A stretch of 64,000 bases of DNA. Source: UBA5069 sp963773745. GTDB taxonomy: Bacteria > Chloroflexota > Anaerolineae > Caldilineales > Caldilineaceae. The notes below the pieces were generated by a model, which ran no database searches, was not told the DNA's origin, and saw only the letters and a program-made list of their open reading frames with translations. A program made the translations under genes and the position numbers. Position 1 is the stretch's first letter, and each line of letters begins with the position of its first letter. This document shows positions 30,307-38,141 of this stretch, piece after piece. The stretch covers positions 124,001 through 188,000 of the forward strand of contig CAVZCL010000003.1 of assembly GCA_963773745.1 (NCBI GenBank). Direction: 5' to 3'.

Positions 30307-31816
30307 ATGCCCACAACCGCCAATTTCCTCGCCGCCGACATGGGCGCGTCCAATGGGCGCATCCTGGTCGCCCGCTTCGACGGCAACCGCTTTGATCTGG
30401 ACGTGATCCACCGCTTCCCCAACTGCGTGACCAACATCCTGGGGCAATACCATTGGGATATCATCCGCCTCTACAACGAACTGCTTGCCGGCGCGCAAAT
30501 GTTTGCCCACCAGCAGGGGGGCGCACTCGCCGGCATCGGCGTGGACACCTGGGGCGTTGACTTTGGCCTGCTCGACAGCGCCGGGCGGCTGCTGGGCAAC
30601 CCCGTGGGCTACCGCGACGCGCCGCACTGATCGCCATGCCCGCAGCGCTCGCCGCCGAAATCCCCAACGCAGAGGTCTTTGCGCTTGTGGGCACGCACTT
30701 CCGCCAGTTCAACACCCTCTACCAACTCATGGCCATGCGCCGCCAGGGCGACCCGCAACTGGACTGTGCGCAGACGCTGCTCTTTACGCCCGACCTGCTC
30801 AACTACTGGCTCACCGGCGTCAAGGCGGCCGAGTACACAATCGCGTCGACCAGCATGATGCTGCACGCGCAGCGAGCGCCGTTGGGTGACGGAGCTGCTC
30901 GAGCGGCTGCAGATTCCCGCAGCCATTCTGCCGCAACTGGTGCAGCCGGGGCGTGTGCTGGGCAACATCCTGCCCCACATTGCCACCGAAACGGGGCTGG
31001 ATGCATCCACGCCGGTGATTGCCGTGGCCAGCCACGACACCGCCTCGGCCGTGGCCGCTGTGCCCGGGCTGGACGACAACAGCCTCTTCATCAGCAGCGG
31101 CACGTGGAGCCTGACGGGCGCAGAGATTCCGCAGCCCATCCTCAGCGATGAGGCGCTGCGCTACGGCTTTACGAATGAGGGGGGCGTGGCGGGGACGATT
31201 CGCTTCCTGCAGAACTTTACAGGGCTCTGGCTGCTGCAGGCGTGCCGGCAGCAATGGCAGCGCGAAGGCATTGAGTATTCGTGGGAGAAGCTCATGGCCG
31301 AGGCCGAGCGCGCGACCGCCTTTACGCTGCCTGGTAGACCCTGATGCGCACGACTTCTTTGCACCGGCCGATATGGTGCAGGCGATTCGGACCTATGCGG
31401 CGAAGTCGGGCCAACGTGTGCCCGAGAGCGTGGGTGAATTCACCCGCTGCTGCCTGGAGAGCCTGGCGCTCAATACGCGCTGGGGCGTGGAGGTGATCGA
31501 GCGCGTTACGGGCCGCGGCCCCGGCACGGCAGGTGGCCCCTACACGGCCATCCGCATTGTGGGCGGCGGCTGCCAGAACCGCCTGCTGGCACAGTGGACG
31601 GCAGATGCTTGCGACCGGCTCGTGGTCACCGGCCCCGTGGAGGCCACCGCCCTGGGCAATGTGATGATGCAGGCGATAGCCACGGGCCACCTGGGCAGCA
31701 TTGCAGAAGGGCGCGCCGCGGTTGCGGCCTCCGTCGCGCAGGAGAGCTTCGATCCCCATCCCAGCAGCGGCTGGGACGACGCCTACGGCAAGTTCGTTGC
31801 CATCAAAGGAGAGTAA
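30307..31816 (+). pseudogene. rhaB: RhaB-like FGGY sugar kinase, four frame slips
   Basis: FGGY-family kinase, closest by pattern to L-rhamnulokinase. CTCCGGAG lies before ATG 30307. The pieces in order are FLAADMGASNGRILVARFDG and GIGVDTWGVDFGLLD (to 30616), then AALAAEIPNAEVFALVGTHF and YWLTGVKAAEYTIASTS, then ELLERLQIPAAILPQLVQPG, VASHDTASAVAAVPG and SSGTWSLTGAE, then DPDAHDFFAPADM and RIVGGGCQNRLLAQWTADA to the end. They lie in shifting frames; removing one C near each of 30617, 30631, 30865 and 31331 gives one full-length protein of about 500 residues. All four are apparent insertions, so either the gene is dead or this stretch of consensus is poor. All motifs look well conserved, which favours error. 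Confidence 0.75.
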
Positions 31817-31822
31817 GAACAG

Positions 31823-31923
31823 AGTACACAGATGTCACGGAAACCAACAGAGAACGGCGGATAACAACAAGAAGTGTTTTGTTATCCGCCGTTATCTGTT
31901 GGTTTCTGTGACATCTGTGTACT
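31823..31923. repeat. Intergenic inverted repeat, ACACAGAT family
   Basis: AGTACACAGATGTCAC on the left pairs with GTGACATCTGTGTACT on the right, and the inner arms (GGCGGATAACAA and its complement) also pair. It begins 7 nt after the kinase stop and ends 8 nt before the psuG stop on the other strand, so it is well placed as a bidirectional terminator. Confidence 0.88.
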
Positions 31924-31930
31924 GCTGGTC

Positions 31931-32794
31931 TTACTCTCCCACAGCCACGGCAATTTCGGCGGCTATGCGGGCGTTGTTCTCGAGCAGCGCGAGGTTGGCG
32001 CGCAGGCTGCGCTCGCCCGTCAGCTCGGCCAGGCGGCTGAGCAGGTAGGGCGTCACCTCGGCCGAGCGCAAGCCACGCGCCTCCACTTCGCCCACAGCTT
32101 GCAGAATGGCCGGCTCAATCTCGGCCGCGGGGATTTCGTCGCGCGCCGGGATCGGCGCACAAACGAGCAGGCCGCCCGGCAGCTCCAGCGCGCGCTTGGC
32201 GCGCCAGAGCGCGGCCACTTCGGCGGCGCTGTCGCAGCGCACATCCACCGCCAGTCCGCTCGATCGGCTGTAGAAAGCGGGGAAAGCATCTGTCTGCCAG
32301 CCCACAACGGTGACCCCGTGCGTCTCAAGGTACTCGAGCGTGGCGGGCAGGTCGAGGATGGCTTTTGCCCCTGCACAGACCACAATCACGGGCGTCTCGG
32401 CCAGCTCCTGCAGGTCGGCGCTCACGTCGCGGCTGGCTTCGCCCTGTGGGCCGCGATGCACGCCGCCAATGCCCCCTGTGGCAAAGACCTGAATGCCAAA
32501 GCGCTGCGCCACCCACATGGTGGTCGCGACGGTGGTTGCGCCGTCCAGCTTGCGGGCGACGACAATGGGCAGATCGCGCCGGCTGACCTTGCGCACATCG
32601 CGTGCGGTGGCCAGATGCTCCAGCTGCGCGGGCGTAATGCCGGCGCAGAGCTCGCCGCTCAGGATGGCAACGGTGCGCGCTTCGGCGCCGCCTGCGCGCA
32701 CGATCTCCTCCATGCGCCGTGCAAGCTGCAGGTTTTGCGGGTAGGGCAGCCCGTGCGAAATGACTGTGGATTCAAGGGCAACGGATGGTGGCAT
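31931..32794 (-). CDS. psuG: Pseudouridine-5'-phosphate glycosidase
   Basis: A 287-residue PsuG, which splits pseudouridine 5'-phosphate to uracil and ribose 5-phosphate with a C-glycosidic bond break. ATG 32794 has AGGA 6 nt upstream. Motifs are VALESTVISHGLPYPQNLQL at the N-terminus, ATVATTMWVAQRFGIQVFAT, GGIGGVHRG (active-site loop), the DVSADLQELA helix, VVCAGAKAILDLPATLEYLE and GWQTDAFPAFYS. The length is near the family norm of about 300. The usual kinase partner psuK is not adjacent. On the other strand from the sugar cluster, with a hairpin repeat at each end. Confidence 0.92.
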   Translation of the reverse strand: MPPSVALESTVISHGLPYPQNLQLARRMEEIVRAGGAEARTVAILSGELCAGITPAQLEHLATARDVRKVSRRDLPIVVARKLDGATTVATTMWVAQRFGIQVFATGGIGGVHRGPQGEASRDVSADLQELAETPVIVVCAGAKAILDLPATLEYLETHGVTVVGWQTDAFPAFYSRSSGLAVDVRCDSAAEVAALWRAKRALELPGGLLVCAPIPARDEIPAAEIEPAILQAVGEVEARGLRSAEVTPYLLSRLAELTGERSLRANLALLENNARIAAEIAVAVGE

Positions 32795-32848
32795 GGATGG
32801 TCCTGTGGGTGGGTGGCCGTATTGACGGTGAATGAACGATTGATGATG

Positions 32849-32933
32849 GATCATTGGGAAATGGTAACAGGTAAGTCTCTATGCATCGCGCCGAATTCCC
32901 ATTGACCATTTACCATTGACCATTCCAATGATC
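32849..32933. repeat. Intergenic inverted repeat, GGTAAT family
   Basis: The outer arms GATCATTGG (32849-32857) and CCAATGATC (32925-32933) are perfect. The inside holds ATTGACCATTTACCATTGACC-type short repeats. It lies between the GNAT gene stop and the psuG start on the minus strand. Confidence 0.75.
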
Positions 32934-32957
32934 AGTGCTCAATTTTCAATCACCAAG

Positions 32958-33500
32958 CTACTCATACTCCTCCTGCAACCGCGGCAGCACAAGGAACATG
33001 CCCGTGAGGGCGGGGTGGCGCATGAAGCCGAAGTGCGCATAGAACGAATCCTTGCCCTCTGCGGCGAAGAGCCCCACAAATGCCCGCTCGGGCGCGTGCG
33101 TCTGCAGCCAGCCCATGAGGCGCTCCACAATGCGGCGGCCCAGGCCAATGCCCTGATATTCGGGGCGCACAATGATGTCCTGCAGGTAGAAGAAGAGCGC
33201 GCCGTCGCCAATGATACGCCCCATGGCCACGGGCCGCGTGACGGAGCGGCCGCGGTCGAGCACCACAATACTGGTGAGCGAATTGGCCAGCGAGAGAGGT
33301 GCAGCGGCGAAGTTGATCGTCTCGTTCCAACCCACCGAGGCGCAGAGCTCGCGGTACTCCTCAATCGTGGGCGTGCGCTGCTCAAAGAGGAGCGTGTCGG
33401 CGACAGCGTCAGCGAGCGGTTCGAGCAGGCTGTGTGGGGGCGTGCGCAACACGGGAGGCTCCTTTCCGACAGCGGCTGTGCTGGCTGGTGGTAGCTTCAC
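32958..33500 (-). CDS. GNAT family N-acetyltransferase
   Basis: A 180-residue acetyltransferase. The acetyl-CoA binding motif is IIVRPEYQGIGLGRRIVERL, preceded by the strand GDGALFFYLQDI and followed by FVGLFAAEGKDSFYAHFGF, the usual C-terminal strand and helix. The N-terminal 40 residues (VADTLLFEQRTPTIEEYREL) match a group of bacterial GNATs of unknown substrate. Transcribed toward psuG, with a 163-nt repeat-containing gap. Substrate cannot be predicted. Confidence 0.82.
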   Translation of the reverse strand: MKLPPASTAAVGKEPPVLRTPPHSLLEPLADAVADTLLFEQRTPTIEEYRELCASVGWNETINFAAAPLSLANSLTSIVVLDRGRSVTRPVAMGRIIGDGALFFYLQDIIVRPEYQGIGLGRRIVERLMGWLQTHAPERAFVGLFAAEGKDSFYAHFGFMRHPALTGMFLVLPRLQEEYE

Positions 33501-33794
33501 TTTACCACAAATCCGTGCGTCCCTTGTCCCCGCAGAGTTGCGGGACGGTCGGGTGTCGTGTGTTGGGGAAGTGAGGCTTTCCGACTTTGGATACTTCGCT
33601 TCGCCAGGCCCGGCAAAGCCGGCGGGTTCAAACCGCCGCTGCGTTCAACCCACACCCGACACCTGACCGCCACGATTGACGAAAGGCGCACAAGGCGTTA
33701 TCGTAACAGACAAACCAAATTGCCGGTCTGTGGCCGCGCAGCTGTAGATGATGGCTCCATTTTCTTTCGTCTGCTGAATCCAAAGGAGATTCCC

Positions 33795-34808
33795 ATGGCA
33801 CAGTTCCACATGACACGCGCCAAGTTTGACCGCATCAACGCCATTGCCAACGAGCGGGGCGTCATTGCCGCCGCCGCCATGGACCAGCGCGGCTCGCTGC
33901 AGAAGTCCATCTCCAAGGCGCGCGGCAGCGATGCCACCGCCGCCGACCTCTCCGCCTTCAAGGAAGCGGTGACGCAAGTGCTCACGCCTCACGCCACCGC
34001 CATTTTGCTTGACCCCGAATTCGGCCTCGACGCGCTCAAGCTGCGCGCGCCCGGCACCGGCGTGCTGCTCTCTTACGAAGAGACTGGCTACGATGTCAAC
34101 GTCAAGGGCAGGCTGCCCGACCTGCTGCCCGAATGGAGCGCGCTGCGCCTGCTCGAAGCGGGGGCCGACGCCGTTAAGGTGCTGCTCTACTACAACTTTG
34201 AGGATGACGCGCATGTCAATACGGTGAAGCAGGCCTTCATCGAGCGCGTGGGCGCCGAGTGCGCCGCAGTCGGCATCCCCTTCTTCCTGGAACCGCTCTA
34301 TTACGCCGATGGCATGTCGGACGCCGATCTGGCGCGCCGCAAACCGGCGGGTGTGACGGGCTACATGGAGGAATTCTCCAAGCCCCGCTACGGCGTGGAT
34401 ATTCTTAAGGTTGAGGTGCCGGTCAACATGAAGTATGTGGCAGGCACGCGCTCCTTTGCGGGTGACGCGGCCTACACGCAGGCCGATGCGCAGCGCCTCT
34501 TCCGCGAGTCGGCGGCGGCGGCGCAGAAGCCCTTCATCTATCTGAGCGCAGGCGTGAGCAACGAGATCTTTCTGGAGACGCTGGAGTTGGCCGCCGATGC
34601 CGGCACGAGCTTTGCGGGCGTGCTGTGCGGGCGGGCCACGTGGCAGAACGGCATTCCCGTCTATGCCACACAAGGCTATGACGCGCTGGTGGCATGGCTG
34701 CAGGACGAGGGTGTCGCCAACATCGAGGCGCTGAACAAGGTGCTCGTCAAGGGCGCCAAGCCGTGGTGGAGTGCCTACGGCGGCAAGGAAAACATCGTCG
34801 TCGCATAA
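33795..34808 (+). CDS. Tagatose-1,6-bisphosphate aldolase-like (LacD family)
   Basis: A 337-residue class I aldolase. AAGGAGA (33783-33789) precedes ATG 33795 by 5 nt. Motifs are GVIAAAAMDQRGSLQKSI, ILLDPEFGLDAL, GVLLSYEETGYD, ADAVKVLLYYNFEDD (the strand with the catalytic-type Lys), PFFLEPLYYAD, VDILKVEVPVNMKYVAG (a second Lys and substrate site) and YLSAGVSNEIFLETLELA. The LacD family cleaves tagatose-1,6-bisphosphate to DHAP and glyceraldehyde-3-phosphate; relatives act on sulfofructose-1-phosphate. Together with the upstream dehydrogenases, it could finish polyol breakdown. Confidence 0.87.
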   Translation: MAQFHMTRAKFDRINAIANERGVIAAAAMDQRGSLQKSISKARGSDATAADLSAFKEAVTQVLTPHATAILLDPEFGLDALKLRAPGTGVLLSYEETGYDVNVKGRLPDLLPEWSALRLLEAGADAVKVLLYYNFEDDAHVNTVKQAFIERVGAECAAVGIPFFLEPLYYADGMSDADLARRKPAGVTGYMEEFSKPRYGVDILKVEVPVNMKYVAGTRSFAGDAAYTQADAQRLFRESAAAAQKPFIYLSAGVSNEIFLETLELAADAGTSFAGVLCGRATWQNGIPVYATQGYDALVAWLQDEGVANIEALNKVLVKGAKPWWSAYGGKENIVVA

Positions 34809-34820
34809 CCAGTTACCTAC

Positions 34821-34957
34821 GACGCAGAGGCGCAAAGGCGCAAAGGGTCCGCAAAGAAGCAGAAACAGCAGAGAAGAGGATATCTCTTGCTGTTGCTGCT
34901 TCTTTGCCGGACCCTTTGCGCCTTAGCAGCGTCTGTGCCCGTTAGCGCCTCTGCGTC
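34821..34957. repeat. Intergenic inverted repeat, GACGCAGAGGCGCAAAGG family
   Basis: GACGCAGAGGCG at the left end mirrors CGCCTCTGCGTC at the right end. The inner arms, GCAAAGAAGCAG with its complement and AAAGGGTCCG with CGGACCCTTT, also pair. It lies between the convergent LacD-like gene and the 34969-35337 gene. Related fragments occur at 47492-47530, 53556-53578 and 61459-61498. Confidence 0.8.
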
Positions 34958-34968
34958 GCAGGTCTGCG

Positions 34969-35337
34969 TTAGGTTGTGCGGCGGAGCTGGCCGTTGACGT
35001 AGACGTCGCCCTCGTCCACCATGATCTCGTCGCCCGGCGCAATCATCCCATAGGGTACGCTGTTAACGGTGAGCTGGTCGCCTTCAATCAGGATCACGGC
35101 CGCGCTGCAGGGTTCAAAGCGCCACGTCTCCACGCGGTCGCCCTCGGCGGGCAGATGCTCGGCGGGCGGAACCTCCAGCACATAGCAGTCGGTTATAACA
35201 ATCGAGTAGCCACCGACTTCCGCTTCCACCACACCAAAGAGGGGGTTGAAGAGCGGCGGTGCGTAGGTTGGGCCGCTGAACATGCTCATCAGCATGGCGC
35301 ACAAGCCACCTACCAGCAATACGCCTAATCGAGCCAT
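34969..35337 (-). CDS. Small secreted or membrane-anchored hypothetical protein
   Basis: A 122-residue protein that I do not recognise. I chose ATG 35337 because GGAG sits about 7 nt upstream and the N-terminus MARLGVLLVGGLCAMLMSMF then reads as a signal or anchor segment. The rest is beta-rich and acidic (VVEAEVGGYSIVITDCYVLE, VILIEGDQLTVNSVPYGMIA, GDEIMVDEGDVYVNGQ), as in small beta-barrel or periplasmic domains. It has two Cys residues (DCYV and EPCSA) that could pair. Followed on the minus strand by the 34821-34957 hairpin. Confidence 0.6.
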   Translation of the reverse strand: MARLGVLLVGGLCAMLMSMFSGPTYAPPLFNPLFGVVEAEVGGYSIVITDCYVLEVPPAEHLPAEGDRVETWRFEPCSAAVILIEGDQLTVNSVPYGMIAPGDEIMVDEGDVYVNGQLRRTT

Positions 35338-35383
35338 AGGATTCTCCAGGAATGCGCATTGCGCGCAGGTATTTCGTACAGGG

Positions 35384-35731
35384 CTATTGGCGGGGCAACA
35401 CGGGGCGGAACTTGAAGCCGTAGATGATCTGCCCTTCGTCGCCATCTTCGCGGAGCTTGCGCGTCACCATCTCCACGCGCAGGCCAATCGCTACATCGGC
35501 GGCATCCACGTCGGTCAACTGGGCGGTGACCATGGGCCCATCATCCAGCCGGATGAGCGCAACGGTGTAGGGCCCCTGTTCCTCATAGCCGCGCGGTACA
35601 TTGTACATGGTGGTGAAGCTGTAGATTTCGCCATGCCCGCTGAGAATGCGCGGGTTGTTCTGCTCGGCCACGGCCGACTCGCCGGCCGGTAACGATGCAG
35701 TATGGGTTTGGAGATGCGACTCTCCCGCCAT
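35384..35731 (-). CDS. OB-fold protein of the DUF35 type (no Zn-ribbon)
   Basis: A 115-residue protein; AAGGAA is about 7 nt before ATG 35731. From residue 30 it matches the C-terminal OB domain of DUF35 proteins: SGHGEIYSFTTMYNVPRGYE, GPYTVALIRLDDGPMVTAQL, IGLRVEMVTRKL, GQIIYGFKFRPV. DUF35 proteins normally carry an N-terminal Zn-ribbon and assist thiolase/HMG-CoA-synthase complexes. Here the ribbon is absent and a ribbon-only gene lies 205 nt upstream on the same strand (35937-36203). No thiolase is nearby, so partner and pathway are unknown. Confidence 0.75.
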   Translation of the reverse strand: MAGESHLQTHTASLPAGESAVAEQNNPRILSGHGEIYSFTTMYNVPRGYEEQGPYTVALIRLDDGPMVTAQLTDVDAADVAIGLRVEMVTRKLREDGDEGQIIYGFKFRPVLPRQ

Positions 35732-35936
35732 TGTGATTTCCTTTGCACGTGATGACAATAATGCGCCCCAGTCTTCATGGGTCTCCGCAACGCACTGCAG
35801 AAGCGCACCCCCATGGTAACACAAACCCATACGCGGGCCACCGCATATGGGCAAAGTGTGATCAGTTGGTCATCTGCATGTTCGACTGGCAGTGCGCGGC
35901 GCGCCTGATTTGGCCCCGTGGCCACTCAGTCGCTGC

Positions 35937-36203
35937 TCAGTCGTCACCGGTGGCGGCCACCAGCATGGGCTGCGCGTGGGTACTGGTCGCGTAGATGAAC
36001 TCACGGCCCTGGGCTGTGGGCTGCGTTGCCAGCGCCACGGGCGTGGGCAAACAATCCTGCAGCACAACGTGCGCGTGCATGGCTGTTTTGCAGTAAGGGC
36101 AGACGGCGCGCGGCGGGAAGACCGCGCTGCTGCAGTGGGTGCAGACCTCAGCCTGCAAGCTATATCGTTGCTTCTGTGTGCGCCACAGTACGGGAACTGC
36201 CAT
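35937..36203 (-). CDS. Zn-ribbon protein resembling the DUF35 N-terminal half
   Basis: An 88-residue protein starting MAVPVLWRTQKQRYSLQAEV, then CTHCSSAVFPPRAVCPYC, the four-Cys ribbon of DUF35 proteins (also the typical W-R-x-x-x-x-R-Y start). The C-terminal 40 residues (GREFIYATSTHAQPMLV) are not an OB fold. With the OB-only gene at 35384-35731 it may form a split DUF35 pair, or the two may derive from a broken or duplicated gene. No clear ribosome site was seen; ATG 36203 is chosen by similarity. Confidence 0.65.
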   Translation of the reverse strand: MAVPVLWRTQKQRYSLQAEVCTHCSSAVFPPRAVCPYCKTAMHAHVVLQDCLPTPVALATQPTAQGREFIYATSTHAQPMLVAATGDD

Positions 36204-36806
36204 AGCGAGTGCTCTTTCCAGTAATGGCCGGATAACGGTTCGGTTCTTGATTACGGTGATACGCTGCCTGTGCAGCGCCCTGTACAACAATTGTACGTCC
36301 ATCAATGTACCAGTACTGGACTCTCAATTCCTATCCACCTGCCTGTCAGGAGGTATTGGCAGCTTTTGAGAGCAATTATGAGAAAGTGGCGGGTCCATTC
36401 AGCGCCACATGCCGCGACAAAGGTTGCACAATATAGCTCGGCAAAGGCTTTCACATCGCGGCAATGAGCGCAGCAGGCTCAAGCCTGCAGCTAGGCAACC
36501 CAAGCCGACTGATGGTCTCCCAGCCATTGACACGGTATCGCCTCATCAGCGCCACTGTGCATAAACCGCACTTCTCAACGACGCATCGCGCAGGTGAGAA
36601 CGGCGGCTTACACCGCCGCAACGCAGATTGGCATGTTTGCGCATCGCCTGGCGCGCACAACGCCCCCGCCCGCCACTTCCGGCCCTTCGCATTCTCCGCC
36701 AACCTTTGTACAATACGTGCCAGCTCGGGCTGCACCATCGACGCATCTTTCGCAATCTTCGCGATTTTGAGAGCTCTGCCGGCCAGCACATGCAAACGGA
36801 CTCTTT
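36204..36806. other. Intergenic region with a GTACAA/TTGTAC repeat
   Basis: About 600 nt without a recognisable gene, between a minus-strand Zn-ribbon gene and plus-strand DUF2254. GTACAA-CAA-TTGTAC at 36282-36296 is a short operator-like inverted repeat about 80 nt upstream of the Zn-ribbon start. No clear promoter for DUF2254 was found. Confidence 0.4.
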
Positions 36807-38141
36807 ATGAACAGAATTCGACAAATATGGGGTGCGGTACGCGACAGCCTCTGGTTCGTGCCCACGCTCACCGTGCTCGCGGCAGTGCTGCTGGCGATTG
36901 TGCTGATTGATGTCGACAGCATGCTCGGCAACGAGATGTGGCTGCGCTGGCCGCGCGTCTTTGGGTCGGGGGCCGAAGGCTCACGCGGGATGCTCTCGGC
37001 GATTGCCACATCCATGATCACCGTGGCCGGCGTCGTCTTCTCAATTGTAATTGTGGCGCTGGCGCAGACCTCCACGCAGTACAGCTCGCGCATCCTGCGC
37101 AAGTTCATGGGCGACCGGACAAACCAGCTTGTGCTCGGTGTCTTCGTCAGCATCTACGCCTACTGTCTTATTGTTCTGCGCACCATCCGCGGCGGCGACG
37201 AGGGCAACTTCGTCCCCTCGCTGGCAGTGCTCATGGCGATTGTGCTCGCCTTCCTTGGCATTGGCGTCTTCATCTACTTCATTCACCACATTGCACGCTC
37301 GCTACAGGCTTCGCATATTCTGGCTTCCGTTGGCAACGAAACGCTGGAGGCCGTGAAGACCCTCTTCCCCGAACCGCTGGGGACGGGCGCGGATGAATCT
37401 GCAGAGGCCGAAGCGCTTCTGGCGGACGAGACGGTAGTGTGGCAGCCCGTGCCCGCGCGCCACACGGGCTACGTGCAGTGGGTGGACACACACGCGATGC
37501 TCTCGGCCGTTGCCGATAACGGCGTGGTTGTGCGCATGATCAGAGGCATTGGCGATTTTGTCATTGAGGGCGTGACGCTGCTGCAACTGACGCCCCCGCT
37601 GGACGATGACGACCCGCGCATTGGGCGGCTGCAGGGCGCATTTGGGGTCGGCCCGCAACGCACCATTGATCAGGATGCGGCCTTTGGCATTCGCCAGATT
37701 GTGGACGTCGCGCTCAAGGCGCTTTCGCCCGGCATCAATGATTCGACGACGGCGGTCATGTGTCTCGATCGGCTAACGGCAATCCTCGTGAGCGTGGCAG
37801 AACGCAATATCGATTCACCCTACCGCTACAGCGATGGGAAGCTGCGCGTGATTGCCCGCGGCCCCACCTTTGCCGCCATGGTGGCGGAATCCTTTGACGA
37901 GATCCGCCGCAGCGCGGCAGGGAATGTGACGGTGCTTGCCACAGTTGCGCGCTCGCTGGCAATGCTGAGCGAGATCACAACCGACCCCGCTCGCGAAATG
38001 GTGCTTCTGGAACAGGTGGAGGCGTTGTCGGAAGTGGTGCAGCGGACGGTGGCGGCGATGAGCGAGCGCACGCAGTTGCTCGAACTCTGCGTGGCCGCTT
38101 CGGCTGTGGAGCCCTACGAGGAGAGTGTTGCCGTCATGTAA
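36807..38141 (+). CDS. DUF2254 membrane protein
   Basis: A 444-residue predicted membrane protein of the DUF2254 family. The N-terminal 180 residues contain four or five helices (FVPTLTVLAAVLLAIVLI, ATSMITVAGVVFSIVIVALA, QLVLGVFVSIYAYCLIVL, LAVLMAIVLAFLGIGVFIYF), with the conserved ALAQTSTQYSSRILRKFMGD between them. The C-terminal half is soluble: TGYVQWVDTHAMLSAVADN, DQDAAFGIRQIVDVALKALS and SPGINDSTTAVMCLDRLTAI, both typical. Function is unknown. The 3' end overlaps the 3' end of the convergent Elp3 gene by 28 nt. Confidence 0.88.
   Translation: MNRIRQIWGAVRDSLWFVPTLTVLAAVLLAIVLIDVDSMLGNEMWLRWPRVFGSGAEGSRGMLSAIATSMITVAGVVFSIVIVALAQTSTQYSSRILRKFMGDRTNQLVLGVFVSIYAYCLIVLRTIRGGDEGNFVPSLAVLMAIVLAFLGIGVFIYFIHHIARSLQASHILASVGNETLEAVKTLFPEPLGTGADESAEAEALLADETVVWQPVPARHTGYVQWVDTHAMLSAVADNGVVVRMIRGIGDFVIEGVTLLQLTPPLDDDDPRIGRLQGAFGVGPQRTIDQDAAFGIRQIVDVALKALSPGINDSTTAVMCLDRLTAILVSVAERNIDSPYRYSDGKLRVIARGPTFAAMVAESFDEIRRSAAGNVTVLATVARSLAMLSEITTDPAREMVLLEQVEALSEVVQRTVAAMSERTQLLELCVAASAVEPYEESVAVM

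Noticed and set aside
30628..30630. TGA in the RhaB-like gene as programmed recoding
   Set aside because: Three further slips follow in the same gene, and no slippery sequence or consistent direction supports programmed frameshifting.
33616..33640. A tRNA T-arm look-alike (GGCGG-GTTCAAA-CCGCC)
   Set aside because: No acceptor, D or anticodon stem can be drawn around it at the right spacing; it is a chance hairpin in repeat-rich spacer.
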